Below, in pieces: positions 29,017-38,323 of a DNA stretch of 50,498 nucleotides. Made by a program: the position numbers and the translations under genes. Under the pieces are notes generated by a model. It searched no databases. It worked only from the letters and a program-made list of their open reading frames with translations, and had not been told where the DNA came from. Position 1 is the stretch's first letter, and each line of letters starts with the position of its first letter. The DNA is from Deltaproteobacteria bacterium (GTDB taxonomy: Bacteria; Desulfobacterota; Binatia; UTPRO1). The stretch lies in contig JADLHM010000030.1 of NCBI GenBank assembly GCA_020848745.1, positions 1 through 50,498 on the forward strand, given 5' to 3'.

Positions 29017-31332
29017 CTATTTCACGATCGGGATCCCGCACAGCGGCCCGACCACGTCGACGGCGGACTTCGCCACCGTCAGCGCGCCCGTGAGCGTATT
29101 GAACGCGCAGAGATCGAGGCATCCCGATTTGTGGTACCCATCGCAGTCCCAGTGCTTCGCGGGGGGCAACGGGTTGCTGTTGGCCGGATAGAGGAGCGCG
29201 GTCTGCGGCGTGGAGTGGTAGCTCAGATCCTTGCAGATGCCGGCCTCGACGAGCGCCGGATGGCAGCGGGGACCCTGCGTACACTCCGCCAGGCCGTGCC
29301 CCGGCTGCGGCACGCACATGTCGATGTCGTGCGTCCCCACCCCGACGCAGATGTCGCAGGGGAAGAGGAGATCGCGGTTCAACGCGTTCGGATCGCCGGG
29401 CGTGAACGACGGCGGCTCCTTCGGCTGCTCGGGAACCGGCTCCGCGAGGCACTCGGCGATGAAGGTCGGGCCATCGACGTCGCCATGGAACGTGCGGATC
29501 GGGCCATCGAAGGACGGAGCGCTGGAGGGCAGCGACGCCGATCCCGCGCGGGCCTCGCGCCATGCTCCGTTCACGCGCGAGTCGTCGTCACCCTTGGTGA
29601 CGGGAATCGAGAAGTCCGGATGCACGTCGACGAGGGTGATGTCGTCGAACGGCGTCGGCATGTTGATGTACGCCACCAGGTCCATCCCCGCGTCGACCAG
29701 GAACGATCCGGCGGCGCTCGCGCCGTCGCGCAGCACGAGCTGCGTGTAGAGGTCGAGGTCGTTGTCGACGCGGTAGCGGAACCCTTCCGACGCGTAGAGG
29801 GCGAGCTGCCCGGCGACCGCCGCGTCGGCCTTCGGCTTGATCCAGATCTTGAACGAGAGGTTGACGCCGCTGCTCGTCAGCCACGAAGGCAGGATGTCCG
29901 TCGGTGAGTAGCTGATCTCCGCCTCGGCGCGGAGGTGGACGCTCGCTTCCTTCTCCGCGTTGCTGCGCGCCGCCCCGAGGTCGTGGTCCGGTCGGACGGC
30001 GTTCGGGTCGCCGGCCGGAGTCCAGGCGCTCGTCCAGGGACGCGGGTCGCGGCTCCCGAGGCCGACCTGACTGTCCCAGCCGATGGCGGAGGTCAGGGAC
30101 CAGGATTGGGTGGAGAAGAGCACGCCCGGAATGCGTCCGTACCAGTCGGAGAAGTCGACGAACGCGTCGAGCGCGGGATCGTGGAAGCGATAGTCGAGCG
30201 GGCCGCGCGTCTCTGCCGACGTGCCGAACGGCGACAGTACCGTGCCGAGCTTCGACCAGAATTGGATCTGCGGCCGCACGTTCACCGGTCCGTACGGCGT
30301 CACGACGGTGATCACGGGGGCCTGGAGGCCGAGGTAGCGCGCCGACTCGTTGGCGAGGACGTCGAGCGCGTGCGCGGCTTTGACGGGATAGCTGCCGCAC
30401 GACCGCCCGACGGGATGGGCGGGGCAGCTCGCCGCGAGCCGCACGACGATGTCCTGCCCGACGCCGGCCAGACACCCGAAGACCGGCACGCAGAAGTCGA
30501 TGTTCTGGTAGAGGCTCACCATCCGCTGATCGACGTCGAAGGCGCGGAACGCGACCTTCTGGCTGATCGACACGTCACCGATTCCGATGTCCACCCCGGC
30601 GACGTTGGTGTGCGGCCCGTTGGCGAGGTCCTTGGCGATACAGAGACCCGCCTGCGCCATGATCTCGCCGCGCCCCCCGAAGTGGTTCCAGCTCGCCGGC
30701 TGGGTCACCGAAGGGAAGAGCGACACGCCGGTGAAGATCTCCTGCGCGCGCTTGCCGCAGCTCGCGCTCGTGGACAGGCAGGGCTCGCCCTGGAGCTGCT
30801 CGCAGATCTCACCGAGGATCTGGAGCAGCTCATCGGTCGCGGTGGTGCAGGTCGTCGAGCCATAGAGCTGCTGGCCGTCCTCGAGCGGCTCGGTGCCCGG
30901 ATCGACGAAGCAGGCCTCGGCGATGCCCTTCACCTTGAAGCCGCCCTTGGGCTTGTTCTCGACGGTGCGCGGCAGGGTGAGGCGCAGGTTCAGCTCGCTA
31001 CAGCTCGCGTTCGTCACACCACGGAGCCGGACCTTGCCGTCGATCCCGTCGCAATCGGTCCAGACGGCGCTGAGCCGCATCCCGAGCCGCCCCGGGCGGA
31101 GGTCGGCGGGGACCGGCGGGCAGACGCCCGGGATCGAGACCATCCCATCGGCAAGGAGGACGCCGGACCAGGCGCGCCTGACCGTGCCGTCGCCGACGTC
31201 AAGCGGCGCCTCCGCGAACACGAACTGGCCGCCGGGACACGAAATCAGGGGTTTCCGCTTCGCGTGAGCCGGCGCTCCGACCAGGAGCGTCGCGCACAGC
31301 ACCCCCATGGCTACCGCTCTCGGCGAGGGCAT
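29017..31332 (-). CDS. Large Cys-rich exported protein of unknown function
   Basis: A 771-aa protein starting at ATG 31332 with a signal peptide (MPSPRAVAMGVLCATLLVGAPAHA); upstream in-frame codons look non-coding. The first ~130 mature residues (SCPGGQFVF, WTDCDGIDGKVRLRGVTNASCSELNLRLTLPR, FKVKGIAEACF) are beta-rich. The middle (~250-560) has long strands and Trp-rich segments (QFWSKLGTVLSPFG, DWYGRIPGVLFSTQSWSL, SFKIWIKPKADAAVAGQLALYASEG), and the last ~150 are dense in Cys (CDICVGVGTHDIDMCVPQPGHG, CDGYHKSGCLDLC). I do not recognise a catalytic motif. It is divergent from hppA with a 361-bp gap. Confidence 0.82.
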   Translation of the reverse strand: MPSPRAVAMGVLCATLLVGAPAHAKRKPLISCPGGQFVFAEAPLDVGDGTVRRAWSGVLLADGMVSIPGVCPPVPADLRPGRLGMRLSAVWTDCDGIDGKVRLRGVTNASCSELNLRLTLPRTVENKPKGGFKVKGIAEACFVDPGTEPLEDGQQLYGSTTCTTATDELLQILGEICEQLQGEPCLSTSASCGKRAQEIFTGVSLFPSVTQPASWNHFGGRGEIMAQAGLCIAKDLANGPHTNVAGVDIGIGDVSISQKVAFRAFDVDQRMVSLYQNIDFCVPVFGCLAGVGQDIVVRLAASCPAHPVGRSCGSYPVKAAHALDVLANESARYLGLQAPVITVVTPYGPVNVRPQIQFWSKLGTVLSPFGTSAETRGPLDYRFHDPALDAFVDFSDWYGRIPGVLFSTQSWSLTSAIGWDSQVGLGSRDPRPWTSAWTPAGDPNAVRPDHDLGAARSNAEKEASVHLRAEAEISYSPTDILPSWLTSSGVNLSFKIWIKPKADAAVAGQLALYASEGFRYRVDNDLDLYTQLVLRDGASAAGSFLVDAGMDLVAYINMPTPFDDITLVDVHPDFSIPVTKGDDDSRVNGAWREARAGSASLPSSAPSFDGPIRTFHGDVDGPTFIAECLAEPVPEQPKEPPSFTPGDPNALNRDLLFPCDICVGVGTHDIDMCVPQPGHGLAECTQGPRCHPALVEAGICKDLSYHSTPQTALLYPANSNPLPPAKHWDCDGYHKSGCLDLCAFNTLTGALTVAKSAVDVVGPLCGIPIVK

Positions 31333-31693
31333 GGCTCCGCGCCTAGTCGACACGGCGCCCGGCACGGGATGACGATTGCCGCCATCGACGCTGATCGCCG
31401 CCTGCCGATACCGTGACGGCAGCGTCTCCGGCTGGCCCGCTCCCCCCATGGCGTCCGTCTCCCGGACCGCGGCGCGCTCGCAATTACCGGCGCCGGATGC
31501 TACAGAGCGCCGCCTTGTAAGCCGGCCGGGTCGTCGACGGGCGGCGAGTTCGTCGGGAGTGCGCAGAAGCGCTCGCGGGAAGCAGACGTCACGACGTCCC
31601 TGCCTTCTCGTCCGGGCGGCCAACCACTCGAAACCTTAGAGGCTGGTCGGACCGTTCCCCTTCCCGCCTCGAGTTTTTGGAGGAGGCACCCGC
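31333..31693. other. Divergent promoter region between the exported protein and hppA
   Basis: This gap has no convincing open frame. On the plus side a purine-rich GGAGGAGG about 8 bp before the hppA ATG is the ribosome site, preceded by GAGTTTTTGG. I found no clear -35/-10 pair, repeat or RNA element. Confidence 0.45.
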
Positions 31694-34117
<2,424 letters not shown>

Positions 34118-34128
34118 GTCACGCACCA

Positions 34129-34162
34129 GGGCCGGCGCGCGGCGATCGTCGCGCGCCGGCCC
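34129..34162 (+). terminator. GC-rich hairpin after hppA
   Basis: A perfect 13-bp stem (34129-34141 with 34150-34162) closes an 8-nt loop containing CGATCG, 11 bp after the hppA stop. It lacks a T-tract, so it is either a Rho-assisted or 3'-protecting terminator. Confidence 0.6.
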
Positions 34163-34268
34163 CGATGTCGCCGTGAGCCGGCCGGCACGACCCGGAGCGC
34201 CCGGTGAGTGGCCGGGCGACCACCCTCTACTCGCAGTTCCACCCGCGACCAACCGATCGGTGACGCGG

Positions 34269-34712
34269 TCAGGATGACGCCAGCACCTGGAGACGGAGAC
34301 CCTTGAATCGCTTGAAGGCCCGATCCGTCGTCACGAGCTGATACCCACCCGACAGAGCGAACGCAGCGAGATACGCGTCCATCCACAGCTTCGGAGAAGC
34401 GGTCGCACGCACTGCCAGGGCCTTCCAGCACAGGTCCGTTCCGCGCGGCTCATCCACGAACGAGACACTGCCGCCGTCGAGCCATCCCTCATAGGCGGCC
34501 CAGGCCTGCGCATTGCTCAGCGGCTCGATGCCGTAGGGGGCGAGAACCTCCGCCGTGGTCAGCAACCGCAGGAACGACTGTTGAGTCGCGCGGCAGAACA
34601 TCACCTGATCCACTGCTCCGATCCCATCGAACCACGCCCGCGACGCTCGGTGAAAGCCATGTGTGGACACGGTCAGCGCGAGCCACACGTTGCTATCGGC
34701 GAGTTTCAGCAT
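34269..34712 (-). CDS. vapC: PIN-domain ribonuclease toxin (VapC type)
   Basis: A 147-aa PIN-domain protein: MLKLADSNVWLAL with Asp6 and Asn8, a central helical region with TTAEVLAPYG, and the C-terminal acidic cluster KLWMDAYLAAFALSGGYQLVTTDRAFKRF. The spaced acidic residues make the Mg-binding nuclease centre. VapC toxins cleave tRNA or rRNA. The ATG lies 20 bp inside the antitoxin gene, the overlapping arrangement usual for VapBC. Together with its partner it lies between the two copies of the hppA segment, which suggests the pair came in by a recombination event. Confidence 0.92.
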   Translation of the reverse strand: MLKLADSNVWLALTVSTHGFHRASRAWFDGIGAVDQVMFCRATQQSFLRLLTTAEVLAPYGIEPLSNAQAWAAYEGWLDGGSVSFVDEPRGTDLCWKALAVRATASPKLWMDAYLAAFALSGGYQLVTTDRAFKRFKGLRLQVLASS

Positions 34713-34977
34713 GCCATGACGCTTCTTGTCTGAGCAGAATCTCGGCAGTGCGCTGCGGCGTCATTTCGGTCGCCGCGGTAGCCGGGTGACGGCCCTTGAC
34801 CAGCGGGAGGCGGCGCTTGCCCTTCCGGGCGGCCTTCTCCGCCGCGCTGGCTGCCCCGGCGACCAGGCCCGCTCGCAGCAGATCCGCCACGGCGTCCTTC
34901 AGCTTGCGTCCCTCATGCACGGCTTTCAGCTTGATCTCACGCACGAGATCGCTTGGAAGGTCCACGGTGGTCTTCAT
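34693..34977 (-). CDS. vapB: VapB-type ribbon-helix-helix antitoxin
   Basis: A 94-aa protein starting at ATG 34977. MKTTVDLPSDLVREIKLKAVHEGRKLKDAVADLLRAGL is a ribbon-helix-helix DNA-binding head. Residues ~40-94 are basic and disordered-looking (AEKAARKGKRRLPLVKGRH... QRTAEILLRQEASWHAE), the usual toxin-binding tail. It overlaps vapC by 20 bp. Directly upstream are tandem 8-bp repeats that could be its operator. Confidence 0.9.
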   Translation of the reverse strand: MKTTVDLPSDLVREIKLKAVHEGRKLKDAVADLLRAGLVAGAASAAEKAARKGKRRLPLVKGRHPATAATEMTPQRTAEILLRQEASWHAETRR

Positions 34978-35008
34978 GGAAGCAAGCTTCCCAGCTTCCC
35001 AGCTTTCC
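34978..35008 (-). promoter_or_regulatory. Candidate VapB operator, tandem and inverted repeats
   Basis: Touching the vapB start codon, AGCTTCCC occurs at 34985 and 34993 and nearly again (AGCTTTCC) at 35001. GGAAGC/GCTTCC form an inverted repeat at 34978-34991. Ribbon-helix-helix antitoxins typically bind such repeats to repress their own operon. This is inferred. Confidence 0.5.
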
Positions 35009-35049
35009 GTCAAGCTGTTCCCATGTGCGGTGCACGGTGTCACATGTGC

Positions 35050-35133
35050 GAGCTCGCGATCACGATGTCGCGCGGCGCGAGCGCGACCCTCGCGGTCGTG
35101 TGCTTCGCGCTGCCGCTCGTGTTCGTGTACCGC
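35050..35133 (+). pseudogene. Isolated fragment of hppA (duplicated 3' region)
   Basis: 81 of 84 positions match 33995-34078 in hppA. It has no start of its own and stands immediately beside, and 2 bp short of, the end of the HxlR gene on the other strand. It is a scar of duplication rather than a gene. Confidence 0.88.
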
Positions 35134-35135
35134 GA

Positions 35136-35639
35136 TCAGGCGGGCCGATGAGGCGGCCGCCGTCTCTCCAGCATCCGCACGGTCTGCGCCGTCGCACCGG
35201 AACCGGGCGAGATACGGAGGTCCCGGCGCGTCAACGGCCGCCCGTCGGCGTCGGTCACGCGCAGCTTCGGGACGCGCCGGCCGGTCGCGCGGTCCCTCAC
35301 CACGACGGGCTCCCGCCCGCGGCCGAACACCCACTCGTCGGCCCACTCGCGCAGCGCGGTCAGGACCGGCAGCAGCGCCTCGCCCTTCTCGGTGAGGCGG
35401 TACTCGAAACGCTGGCCCTCGTGGCCCACGTCGACACGTTCGAAGACGCCGTGGTCGACGAGGTGCTGGAGGCGGGTCGACAGGATGTTGCGCGCGATGC
35501 CGAGGTTCGACTCGAAATCGCCGAAGCGGCGCGTGCCGAAGAAGGCGTCGCGCACGATCAGGAGCGTCCACCAGTCGCCGATGGCCTCGAGCGCCTGGGC
35601 GATCCCGCAGTTCATCCCGTCGAAGCGCTTCCTCCCCAT
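35136..35639 (-). CDS. HxlR-family transcriptional regulator
   Basis: A 167-aa winged-helix protein with the HxlR pattern: an N-terminal Cys (Cys11 in MNCGIAQALEAIGDWWTLLIVRDAFFG), RRFGDFESNLGIARNILSTRLQHLVDHGVFER and FEYRLTEKGEALLPVL. Conserved N-terminal Cys residues in this family often sense oxidants or electrophiles. The C-terminal ~60 residues (VFGRGREPVVVRDRATGRRVPKLRVTDADG) are the extension seen in many members. It is divergent from the redox operon at 35718. A perfect palindrome between the two genes is the probable binding site. Its 3' end abuts the hppA fragment. Confidence 0.94.
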   Translation of the reverse strand: MGRKRFDGMNCGIAQALEAIGDWWTLLIVRDAFFGTRRFGDFESNLGIARNILSTRLQHLVDHGVFERVDVGHEGQRFEYRLTEKGEALLPVLTALREWADEWVFGRGREPVVVRDRATGRRVPKLRVTDADGRPLTRRDLRISPGSGATAQTVRMLERRRPPHRPA

Positions 35640-35659
35640 GCCGGGAGCCTCGCGCAGAT

Positions 35660-35676
35660 GGTTGCATCATGCAACC
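35660..35676. promoter_or_regulatory. HxlR operator candidate, 17-bp perfect palindrome
   Basis: GGTTGCAT and ATGCAACC flank a single C. The site lies 20 bp before the HxlR ATG and 41 bp before the ATG of the molybdopterin oxidoreductase, ideal for controlling both divergent promoters. Confidence 0.75.
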
Positions 35677-35717
35677 TGATGGTCTACCCAATCCGGCGTA
35701 CCCTGCGAGGAGACCCC

Positions 35718-37985
35718 ATGGCCACCGCATCCATCCCGTCCGACTGGAAATCCAATGCCTGCATCCTGTGCGCCTGCAACTGCGGCATCGAGGTGCAGCT
35801 CGGCGGAGCGGACGGCCGCCAGCTCGTGCGTGTGCGCGGCGACGACGCGCATCCCATCTCGCAGGGCTACGCGTGCGAGAAGGCGTTGCGCCTCGACTTC
35901 TACCAGAACGGCCCGCACCGGCTGACGAAGCCGCTGCGCCGCCGCGCCGACGGCACGTTCGAGGAGATCGACTGGGACACGGCGGTCCGCGAGGTCGCGG
36001 AGAAGCTGGCGGCGGTGCGCGACGCGCACGGCGGCGAGTCGATCTTCTATTACGGCGGCGGCGGCCAGGGAAACCACCTGCCCGGCGCCTACGGCCGTTC
36101 GACGAAGAGCGTGCTCGGCGTGCGCTACCAGTCGAGCGCGCTCGCGCAGGAGAAGACGGGCGAGTTCTGGGTCGCCGGCCGGATGCTCGGCGGCTTCTCG
36201 AGCAGCGACTTCGAGCACTGCGAGGTCGCGATCTTCCTCGGCAAGAACCCCTGGTTCTCGCACGGCATCCAGCGCGCGCGCGTCACCCTGCGCGAGATCG
36301 CGAAGGACCCGCTGCGCACGCTCGTCGTGATCGACCCGCGCCGCACGGAGACCGCCGAGATCGCCGACGTGCACCTCCAGGTGCGCCCCGGCGCCGACGC
36401 CTTCCTGCTCGCCGCGCTCTGCGCCGTGCTCGTGCAGGAGGACCTCTGCGCGCGCGAATGGATCGCCGCCCACGCCGACGGCACGGCCGACGTGCTGCCC
36501 CACTTCGCGTCGCTCGACGTCGCGGCGTACTGCGAGAAGAGCGGCGTGCCGGAGGAGCGGGTGCGCAGCACCGCGCGGCGCATCGCCCGCGCGTCGAGCG
36601 TCGCGTTCTTCGAGGACCTCGGCGTGCAGATGAACCTGCACTCGACCCTGGTGTCGTATCTCCACTACCTGCTGGTGTTGCTCACGGGGAACTTCGGCAA
36701 GCAGGGCGCCGCCTACCGGCCGACCTCGCTCGTGCCGCTCGTCGCGGGGCTCGAGCGCCTCGACGCCGATCTGCGCCGCACGCCGGTCACCGGCGCGCGC
36801 ATCATCGCCGGCCTGATTCCCTGCAACTCGATCCCCGAGGAGATCCTCACCGATCACCCGAAACGCTTCCGCGCCATGCTCGTCGAAAGCGGCAACCCCG
36901 CGCACTCGCTGGCCGACAGCGCGCGCATGCGCGAGGCGCTCGCGGCGCTCGACCTCCTGGTGGTGATCGACGTGGCCTTCACGGAGACGGCGCGGCTCGC
37001 GCACTACGTGCTGCCGGTCGCGAGCCAGTTCGAGAAGGCGGAGGCCACCTTCTTCAACTTCGAGTTCCCGCAGAACTACTTCCACGTGCGCCGGGCGCTG
37101 ATGGATCCGCTGCCGGGGCTCTTCTCCGAGGCCGAGCTGCACGCGCGCCTCGTCGAAGCGCTCGGCGCGCTCCCGCAGGACGCCGTCGCGGCGCTGCGCA
37201 GCGCCTGGGGCGACGGGCGCGCGGCCTTCCGCACGAAGTTCTTCGAGCTCGTCGGGGCGAGGCCCGACCTACTCGGCGTCGTGCCGGTTCTTCTCTTCCG
37301 TGCGATCGGCGATCTGCTGCCGAAGGGCCTCGCGGAGTCTGCCGCCATCTGGGGGCTCTGCCAGATCGCGGCGCAGCGGCAGCGCGAACCGATGGCGCGC
37401 GCGGGCTTCGGCGGCGAGCCGGGCGACGCGGGCGACGCCCTCTTCGACGCGCTGATCGGGAGCAGGAGCGCCGTCATCTTCTCGGTCGACGACTGGGAGG
37501 AGAGCTTCGCGCGCGTGCACACGCCGAACGGCCGCCTCCAACTCGCCATCCCGGAGCTCTTCAACGAGCTCGACGCGCTGGCCGACGAGCCCGCGCCGGG
37601 CGTATCGCCGGAGTTCCCGTTCGTGCTCTCGGCGGGCGAGCGGCGCTCCTTCACCGCGAACACGATCATCCGCAACCCCGCCTGGCGGCGGAAGGACAAG
37701 AGCGGCGCGCTGCGCATGAACCCCGGCGATGCGGAACGTGTCGGTGTCGCCGAGGGCGGGCGCGTGCGGCTCTCGACCCGCCGGGGCAGCGCGGTGGTCG
37801 ACGTCGAGGTCTCGGACCGCATGCAGCCGGGGCACGTCTCGCTGCCGAACGGCCTCGGCCTCGACTTCCCCGACCTCGGCAGGACGGGCGTCGCGCCGAA
37901 CGACCTCACGCGCATCGAGGACCGCGACTGGCTCGCCGGCACACCGTGGCACAAGCACACGCCGGCGCGGATCGAAGCCCTGTGA
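35718..37985 (+). CDS. Molybdopterin-dependent oxidoreductase (4Fe-4S, bis-MGD type)
   Basis: A 755-aa protein starting at ATG 35718 behind GAGGAGA. It lacks a Tat signal and so is cytoplasmic. The N-terminus binds a 4Fe-4S cluster (Cys15, Cys18, Cys22, Cys53 in CILCACNC...GYACEKA). The body is a DMSO-reductase-family catalytic domain (FYYGGGGQGNHLPGAYGRSTKSVLG, VIDPRRTETAEIADVHLQVRPGADAFLLAAL, NFGKQGAAYRP, NPAHSLADSARMREAL, AHYVLPVASQFEKAEATFFNFEFPQN). The last ~110 residues are the dinucleotide-binding domain (ALRMNPGDAERVGV...SLPNGLGL). The substrate cannot be inferred from motifs. It is translationally coupled to the next two genes and divergent from HxlR. Confidence 0.94.
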   Translation: MATASIPSDWKSNACILCACNCGIEVQLGGADGRQLVRVRGDDAHPISQGYACEKALRLDFYQNGPHRLTKPLRRRADGTFEEIDWDTAVREVAEKLAAVRDAHGGESIFYYGGGGQGNHLPGAYGRSTKSVLGVRYQSSALAQEKTGEFWVAGRMLGGFSSSDFEHCEVAIFLGKNPWFSHGIQRARVTLREIAKDPLRTLVVIDPRRTETAEIADVHLQVRPGADAFLLAALCAVLVQEDLCAREWIAAHADGTADVLPHFASLDVAAYCEKSGVPEERVRSTARRIARASSVAFFEDLGVQMNLHSTLVSYLHYLLVLLTGNFGKQGAAYRPTSLVPLVAGLERLDADLRRTPVTGARIIAGLIPCNSIPEEILTDHPKRFRAMLVESGNPAHSLADSARMREALAALDLLVVIDVAFTETARLAHYVLPVASQFEKAEATFFNFEFPQNYFHVRRALMDPLPGLFSEAELHARLVEALGALPQDAVAALRSAWGDGRAAFRTKFFELVGARPDLLGVVPVLLFRAIGDLLPKGLAESAAIWGLCQIAAQRQREPMARAGFGGEPGDAGDALFDALIGSRSAVIFSVDDWEESFARVHTPNGRLQLAIPELFNELDALADEPAPGVSPEFPFVLSAGERRSFTANTIIRNPAWRRKDKSGALRMNPGDAERVGVAEGGRVRLSTRRGSAVVDVEVSDRMQPGHVSLPNGLGLDFPDLGRTGVAPNDLTRIEDRDWLAGTPWHKHTPARIEAL

Positions 37986-38323
37986 GCGCGGCTTCCGGAG
38001 ACGCGGCCGGCGCGAGCGACGGCGTGGTGCGCGAGGAGGTGCGCGGCCGCGTCCTGGTGATCGAGGTCGATCGCAGCGCCAAGCGGAACGCGTTCACCCC
38101 GGAGCTCTTCGATCGCCTGCGCGACGCACTGACCCGCCTCGACGACGACCCGGCGCTGTGGGCCGGCGTGCTCGCGTTCGCCGGCGCGCACACGACGGCG
38201 GGCCTCGACCTGCCCCGCTTCGCGGGAGTGTTCGGCTCGGCCGAGGCGGCGCCGCGCGATCCGCGCGTCGACCCCTTCGCCCAGTTCGCCCCCGATTCGA
38301 GAGGAGCGCAGGATCCGGCATGA
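37982..38323 (+). CDS. Half-length enoyl-CoA hydratase/isomerase-like protein
   Basis: A 113-aa product starting at GTG in a 4-bp overlap with the oxidoreductase and ending in a 4-bp overlap with the amine oxidase. Residues ~15-70 match the beginning of the crotonase fold (VREEVRGRVLVIEVDRSAKRNAFTPELFDRLRDALTRLDDDPALWAGVLAFAG, then TTAGLDL). The usual ~260-aa enzyme continues with the catalytic Glu loops and the C-terminal helices, which are all missing; instead it ends FAQFAPDSRGAQDPA. Both overlaps are intact, so the shortened frame seems maintained rather than broken by a recent frameshift. It is unlikely to be a normal hydratase. Confidence 0.78.
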   Translation: MSAASGDAAGASDGVVREEVRGRVLVIEVDRSAKRNAFTPELFDRLRDALTRLDDDPALWAGVLAFAGAHTTAGLDLPRFAGVFGSAEAAPRDPRVDPFAQFAPDSRGAQDPA

